A DNA stretch of 24,562 nt, from assembly GCA_028225715.1 (NCBI GenBank), contig JAOIXS010000014.1:1-24562 (forward strand). Reading direction: 5' to 3'. The number at the start of each line of letters is the position of its first letter. The stretch's first letter is position 1. The DNA comes from Candidatus Pelagibacter sp. (lineage in GTDB: Bacteria; Pseudomonadota; Alphaproteobacteria; Pelagibacterales; Pelagibacteraceae). A model generated the notes under the pieces. That model was given only the letters and a program-made list of their open reading frames with translations, had not been told where the DNA came from and did not search any database. The translations under genes and the position numbers were made by a program. Positions 20,385 through 24,562 of the stretch are shown in pieces.

Positions 20385-22772
20385 TTATTTTCCGAAAGGT
20401 TTACTTATTAAAATAAGAGAGGGCAGTAAAGTTAATACTGAAACCATAGCTAACAGCATTGCTAAACCAGTAAACACACCAAAGTAAATTGTTGGTATGA
20501 ATTTAGAAAAAACAAGAATTGAAAAACCAAAGACAATAGTTATTGAAGTATTTAGTATTGCAACACCCACTGTTGAGTGACAAACTTTTAGTGTTTTATT
20601 ATAGTCTTTGTTTTTTAAAAACTCTTCTTTAAATCTATAAATATAGTGAATACTGTTATCTACTGCTATCCCGATAGTAATTGCAGCAATAGTAATAGTC
20701 ATCATATCAAGTGGTATTCCAAGCAAACCAATAATTCCTAAAATAAAGAAAGCTGCAATAAAATTAGGAACAACACCAATAAGAGATAGTTTAAAATTTC
20801 TAAATAAAATCATAAACATTGCAAAAATTCCTGCCATAACTAAACCCAATGTGAGTATTTGAGACTTAAAAAGACTTTGGAGTAGATTGTTAAACAAAAT
20901 TAAAACACCAGCAAGTTTAAACTCTTTTTTGTTAAGATTTAGTTTATTTTCAAGGTCATAATTTATTTGGTTTATTAAATCATTTCTTCTTAAGCTATCC
21001 TGTGAATCAATAATTCTAAGGCTTATCCTAGCTTCATTATCTTTTACAGATATATAAGGATATATAATGTCTTTTTTAATACTTTCTGGAATTTTTGAAT
21101 AAAGAACACCCATTTCTAAAGTTCCAAGAGGCTTGTTATTATTTAACTGTGTGGCAACTTCAACAATTGAACTAAATGATAAAACTTTTCCAACCGCAGG
21201 AAGATTATCTAAATAATTATGAACATTTTGAATTTTTTCAATTTTATCTTTCGTAAACCAGTATTTTTCATTGTCATTACTACTGCCTTCATCATCCCAG
21301 CTTTCAAATTCATCATCTTCGTTGGATTCTACAACTACTTTGTCAGGAAATTTTAATATAATCTCCAAAGGTGTAGTGCCACCTAGTTTTTCATCAATAA
21401 GTTTCATACCTTTATAAATCTCAGTATTTTTATTAAAATAATTTATAAAACTGTTTTCAACTTCAAGCTTGCTTATTCCAACAACACTTAATCCAATAAC
21501 CAAAATTGATACTAAAAAAATTAAACCTTTATTATTAGAAGAAATTTTACCAAAAAAAGAAGTAATCTTAGAACCTGTATCTTCTTTAACCTTCACATTG
21601 TTGTTAGACATAAAACTCAATAGAGTAGGAAGCAAAGTAAATGTAATTATAAAAGAAGTTATTAATCCTAAAGTCATCATCCATCCAAAATCAATAATAG
21701 GTTTTATGCCACTAAATACCAAAGATAGAAAAGCACATATAGTTGTAAGAACTGTGTAAATGATAGGCCAAAACATCTTACTAGTTGTCATTATAATAAT
21801 TTTCAAATTATCTAAATTTGGAAAATCTTCTCTTAATTGTAGAAACCGGGTACTCATATGAATATTCATTGCCATAGTTAGAATTAACATTAGAGCAATA
21901 AAGTTTGAGGATATGACGGTAACCTTCCAGCCTAGAAGACCAAGTAGACCTATCATAATTAAAACTGAAAAAAAGCAGCTACTAATTGGTACAATAATCC
22001 AAATTAGTTTTCTAAATATAAACCATAGAGTAGCAATAATAAATAAAAGAACTCCTAGACCAAAAACAATAATATCACTTTTAATAAATGACATCATATC
22101 ATCGGTGATCATTGGAATACCTCCAAGGTATATTTTTCCAACATCTCCATAGCTTTTAATAATCTCTCTTATCTGAGTGATATTTTCATGATTTTTCTTT
22201 TTTAAAGTATCTTTATAATCTTCAACCTCTTGAACTGATTTATTTTCAATATCTTTTAGTTCGTCTTTTTTTATATAAACAATTATGCCACTTGTTTTAC
22301 CATCTTCACTTATTACAAAATTTCTAAAAACTGGACTATTTAATATTTCTTTAAATCCTCTTTCAGTATCGACACCTTCATCTTTTAAAGTTTTAAAGCT
22401 TTCTAATCTTTCTTGAAGAGGTGCTTCTGAATTACTTAATAAGGGGATATCGAGTAGTGTAACAACGCTATGAACCCAATCTAGACTTTGAATTTTGTAT
22501 TTTAAACTTAAAAGATTATTAATAGAAGATTCAGTTACCATTCCCTCATTAGGAGAATAAGTTAAGATTAAAAACTCTTTAGAACCATATCTTTCAGTGA
22601 CTTCTTTTAAGTATTCAAGATCGGGATCACCTTCAATTAACAGAGTATCAGATGATGCATCTAGCCTAAAATCTTTAGAAAAATACCCAAAACTTAAAAG
22701 AGTAATTAATAGTAGTACAAAAATTGATTTAGGATTTTTTAAAACAATGTTTTGATAAAATAGAGACAGCAT
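20385..22772 (-). CDS. MMPL/RND superfamily exporter
   Basis: The 795-residue protein has the RND layout: one N-terminal helix (about 16-35), a large periplasmic domain (to about 230), a block of about five helices (FGLGVLLFIIATLWFIFRKL onward), a seventh helix after a cytoplasmic loop near 400, a second periplasmic domain (about 430-620) with an acidic low-complexity stretch (SNEDDEFESWDDEGSSNDNE), and a final block with AAITIGIAVDNSIHYIYRF, the conserved Asp-containing MMPL helix 10 motif. Members export lipids, hopanoids or hydrophobic compounds using the proton gradient; the substrate is not visible here. It is 7 bp before cvpA and 21 bp after dnaB, so it is in an operon with core genes. 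Confidence 0.9.
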   Translation of the reverse strand: MLSLFYQNIVLKNPKSIFVLLLITLLSFGYFSKDFRLDASSDTLLIEGDPDLEYLKEVTERYGSKEFLILTYSPNEGMVTESSINNLLSLKYKIQSLDWVHSVVTLLDIPLLSNSEAPLQERLESFKTLKDEGVDTERGFKEILNSPVFRNFVISEDGKTSGIIVYIKKDELKDIENKSVQEVEDYKDTLKKKNHENITQIREIIKSYGDVGKIYLGGIPMITDDMMSFIKSDIIVFGLGVLLFIIATLWFIFRKLIWIIVPISSCFFSVLIMIGLLGLLGWKVTVISSNFIALMLILTMAMNIHMSTRFLQLREDFPNLDNLKIIIMTTSKMFWPIIYTVLTTICAFLSLVFSGIKPIIDFGWMMTLGLITSFIITFTLLPTLLSFMSNNNVKVKEDTGSKITSFFGKISSNNKGLIFLVSILVIGLSVVGISKLEVENSFINYFNKNTEIYKGMKLIDEKLGGTTPLEIILKFPDKVVVESNEDDEFESWDDEGSSNDNEKYWFTKDKIEKIQNVHNYLDNLPAVGKVLSFSSIVEVATQLNNNKPLGTLEMGVLYSKIPESIKKDIIYPYISVKDNEARISLRIIDSQDSLRRNDLINQINYDLENKLNLNKKEFKLAGVLILFNNLLQSLFKSQILTLGLVMAGIFAMFMILFRNFKLSLIGVVPNFIAAFFILGIIGLLGIPLDMMTITIAAITIGIAVDNSIHYIYRFKEEFLKNKDYNKTLKVCHSTVGVAILNTSITIVFGFSILVFSKFIPTIYFGVFTGLAMLLAMVSVLTLLPSLILISKPFGK

Positions 22773-22793
22773 TCACGGCTAATATATTTGATA

Positions 22794-24212
22794 TTAGTTA
22801 GTTTGAGTATCTTTAAATTTAGTGAACATTGCTTCAAATTCTACCATAACATTACCTGTTGGGCCGTGTCTTTGTTTTCCTATAATAAGTTCTGCTAGAT
22901 TTGAAACTTCATTCATTTTTGCTTGCCATTCAGCATGTTCAACAGTTGCAGGTCTAGGTTCTTTTCTCTCTAAGTAATATGCCTCTCTATACACAAACAT
23001 TACTACATCAGCATCTTGCTCAATTGATCCAGATTCTCTTAGATCTGATAATTGAGGTTTGTGATCATCTCTTTGTTCTACTGCTCTTGACAACTGCGAT
23101 AGAGCAATTACTGGAAGTTTAAGTTCTTTTGCCATTGCTTTAAGGCCTTGAGTGATTTCAGAAATTTCTTGAACTCTACCATCTCTATTATTTCCTGATC
23201 CTCTCATCAATTGGATATAGTCTACAACAATTAAATCTAGACCAAATAATCTTTTGATACGTCTTGCTCTATTGCTCATAGCAGCTATACTGATAGCTGG
23301 AGTTTCATCTATATACAAAGGAAGTTCAGATATATTTTTTGATGTCTCAATAAATTTATCAAACTGTTCATCAGAAATTCTACCTCTTCTAATATCATTT
23401 GATTTAATTCTAGATTGTTCTGCTAAAATTCTAGTTGATAGTTGCTCAGAAGACATCTCAAGTGAAAAGAAGGCAACTGCAGATTTTTTTCCACTTTCTT
23501 GTAGTTTTTGAGCAGCATTAAAAGCTATATTTGTTGCTAAAGCAGTCTTACCCATTGATGGTCGACCTGCAATTATAATTAAATCTGAATTATGAAGTCC
23601 ACCTAATCTATCATCTAAATCTCTTAGACCAGTAGGAACACCAACGATCCCTTCGTCATTTTGATAAGCAGCTGAAGCCATCTCAATAGTTTGCTTCATT
23701 GCTTCATCAAATTTAATAAGTGATGAATTGAAAGAACCTTTTTCAGCAAGATCAAATAATAATCTTTCTGAATTTTCAATTATATTTTGGCCATTAACAT
23801 CAAGTGCATTTAGTTTTGCAGCATCAATAGTATTTTCAGATATCTTAATTAATTCACGTCTTACAAACATATCATAAATAATTCTTGAATATTCTATTGC
23901 TTGTCTTGGAGGAGTAGAAAATTTTGTAACTTTTACTAAATACTCAGGAACATTTAATTCGTCCTTTTCATTTTCAAAATAATTTTTTAAAGTTATGGGG
24001 TTTGCAAGCATTCCTTTGTAAATTAGGCTTTCAATTGCTGAAAAAATACTTTGATGCATCGGGTCATAAAAGTTAACACTAGAAACGATAGTATTTATTT
24101 CATCAAACGTTTCATTTTGAACCAGTATTGATCCAATTACAGCCTGCTCTGCTTCAATATTGTTTGGAAGTTCTTTAAAAGTATCTTTAACTATACTGAG
24201 GTTATTTTCCAT
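22794..24212 (-). CDS. dnaB: Replicative DNA helicase DnaB
   Basis: DnaB is the hexameric 5'-3' helicase of the replication fork. I use the ATG at 24212 (MENNLSIVKDTF), giving 472 residues; the frame extends to a TTG at 24218, which is not needed. The N-terminal primase-interacting domain begins LPNNIEAEQAVIGSIL. The RecA-like domain has Walker A GRPSMGKTA (216-224), SLEMSSEQLSTRIL, Walker B LDLIVVDYIQLM (Asp331), ALSQLSRAVEQR and LRESGSIEQDADVVMFVYRE with the arginine finger region. No intein is present. It follows rplI by 67 bp, the conserved ribosomal-protein/helicase order; alr and radA, often next in alphaproteobacteria, are absent here. Confidence 0.96.
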   Translation of the reverse strand: MENNLSIVKDTFKELPNNIEAEQAVIGSILVQNETFDEINTIVSSVNFYDPMHQSIFSAIESLIYKGMLANPITLKNYFENEKDELNVPEYLVKVTKFSTPPRQAIEYSRIIYDMFVRRELIKISENTIDAAKLNALDVNGQNIIENSERLLFDLAEKGSFNSSLIKFDEAMKQTIEMASAAYQNDEGIVGVPTGLRDLDDRLGGLHNSDLIIIAGRPSMGKTALATNIAFNAAQKLQESGKKSAVAFFSLEMSSEQLSTRILAEQSRIKSNDIRRGRISDEQFDKFIETSKNISELPLYIDETPAISIAAMSNRARRIKRLFGLDLIVVDYIQLMRGSGNNRDGRVQEISEITQGLKAMAKELKLPVIALSQLSRAVEQRDDHKPQLSDLRESGSIEQDADVVMFVYREAYYLERKEPRPATVEHAEWQAKMNEVSNLAELIIGKQRHGPTGNVMVEFEAMFTKFKDTQTN

Positions 24213-24279
24213 GAACAAATCTTATCTCAATTAAGATTTAAAAATATAACAAATATATGCTGGGGAAAAAATTGTATAA

Positions 24280-24562
24280 TTATTGAATAGTATCAGCTGT
24301 AACTACATTGATAGTAATTTCAGAATCTACCTCAGAGTGTAGAATAATTTTAACCTTAAATTTACCAATTGATTTAATTTCAGTTATTGGCTGTATCATT
24401 GAAGGTTTAATATCTAGTTTGTCATTTTCTAATATCAGTTTTGAAATTTCAGTTGGTTTAACTGATCCATAAAGTTCTTTATTTTCAGTACTTAATTTTT
24501 GAATTTCATATTCTTTATTATTAATTTGTTCAGAAATTTTTTGAGCTTCTTTTTTCTTTTCA
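24280..24562 (-). CDS. rplI: Ribosomal protein L9, C-terminal part (5' end outside window)
   Basis: The minus-strand frame is open from the right edge to a TAA at 24280-24282 and encodes 93 residues. It holds the end of the long connecting helix (EKKKEAQKISEQINNKEYEI) and the C-terminal rRNA-binding domain: ELYGSVKPTEISKLI (usual K-L-F/Y-G-S-V-T), PITEIKSIGKFKVKIILHSE, and a final beta strand EITINVVTADTIQ. The N-terminal domain lies outside the window. It stands next to dnaB, as in most bacteria. Confidence 0.93.
   Translation of the reverse strand, partial: EKKKEAQKISEQINNKEYEIQKLSTENKELYGSVKPTEISKLILENDKLDIKPSMIQPITEIKSIGKFKVKIILHSEVDSEITINVVTADTIQ

Noticed and set aside
24213..24218. DnaB start at TTG 24218
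   Set aside because: An ATG two codons later gives a normal start; the extra residues are not needed.

Overview
The window looks like the chromosome of a free-living, streamlined, very AT-rich alphaproteobacterium, most likely a SAR11/Pelagibacterales-type or similar marine lineage. This is inferred from the strongly AT-biased sequence, gene spacings of only a few bases, almost no Shine-Dalgarno sites, and the gene set (YajQ, SlyX, plant-type glutamate-cysteine ligase, and rplI-dnaB lying near cvpA-purF). No marker gene is complete enough here to place it with certainty.

Region 1 (1-3632) is a molybdoenzyme block. The minus strand carries the end of the window's fdhD (formate dehydrogenase sulfurtransferase), an HPP-family membrane protein and a cysteine-rich NifU/SufU-like protein. 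Divergent from these are mobA and moeA, for molybdenum cofactor maturation. A formate dehydrogenase probably lies beyond the left edge.

Region 2 (3681-7986) is a very tight plus-strand operon: DMT-family transporter, creatinase-type amidinohydrolase, arginine:glycine amidinotransferase (AGAT)-like enzyme and a PLP threonine aldolase-like enzyme. The chemistry interlocks on glycine and guanidino compounds. The aldolase can release glycine, the amidinotransferase can charge it with the amidino group of arginine, and the amidinohydrolase can split guanidino compounds to urea. This is the best candidate in the window for an undescribed pathway.

Region 3 (about 8000-11900) is an accessory island inserted between that operon and the core gene yajQ. 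It has three small unrecognised plus-strand ORFs and then a minus-strand tandem array. In the array, two unrelated secreted proteins (a polysaccharide-lyase-like protein and a serine hydrolase) share almost the same signal-peptide DNA and a 282-bp upstream module. Each module also contains a truncated copy of the start of a 75-aa gene whose only full-length copy is at 8837-9064. A paired TCTAGT box with 12-bp period occurs four times at fixed distances from these starts.

Region 4 (11908-24562) is ordinary core genome: yajQ; slyX and a BaiN/HI0933-like flavoprotein on the plus strand; then on the minus strand an MFS transporter, an EamA transporter coupled to gshB-gshA (glutathione synthesis), purF-cvpA, an MMPL/RND exporter, dnaB and the C-terminal half of rplI. 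I found no tRNA, rRNA, CRISPR array or transposase. Comparisons with named proteins (P. putida creatinase, human AGAT, B. subtilis PurF, E. coli FdhD) are from memory of those sequences, not from a database search.
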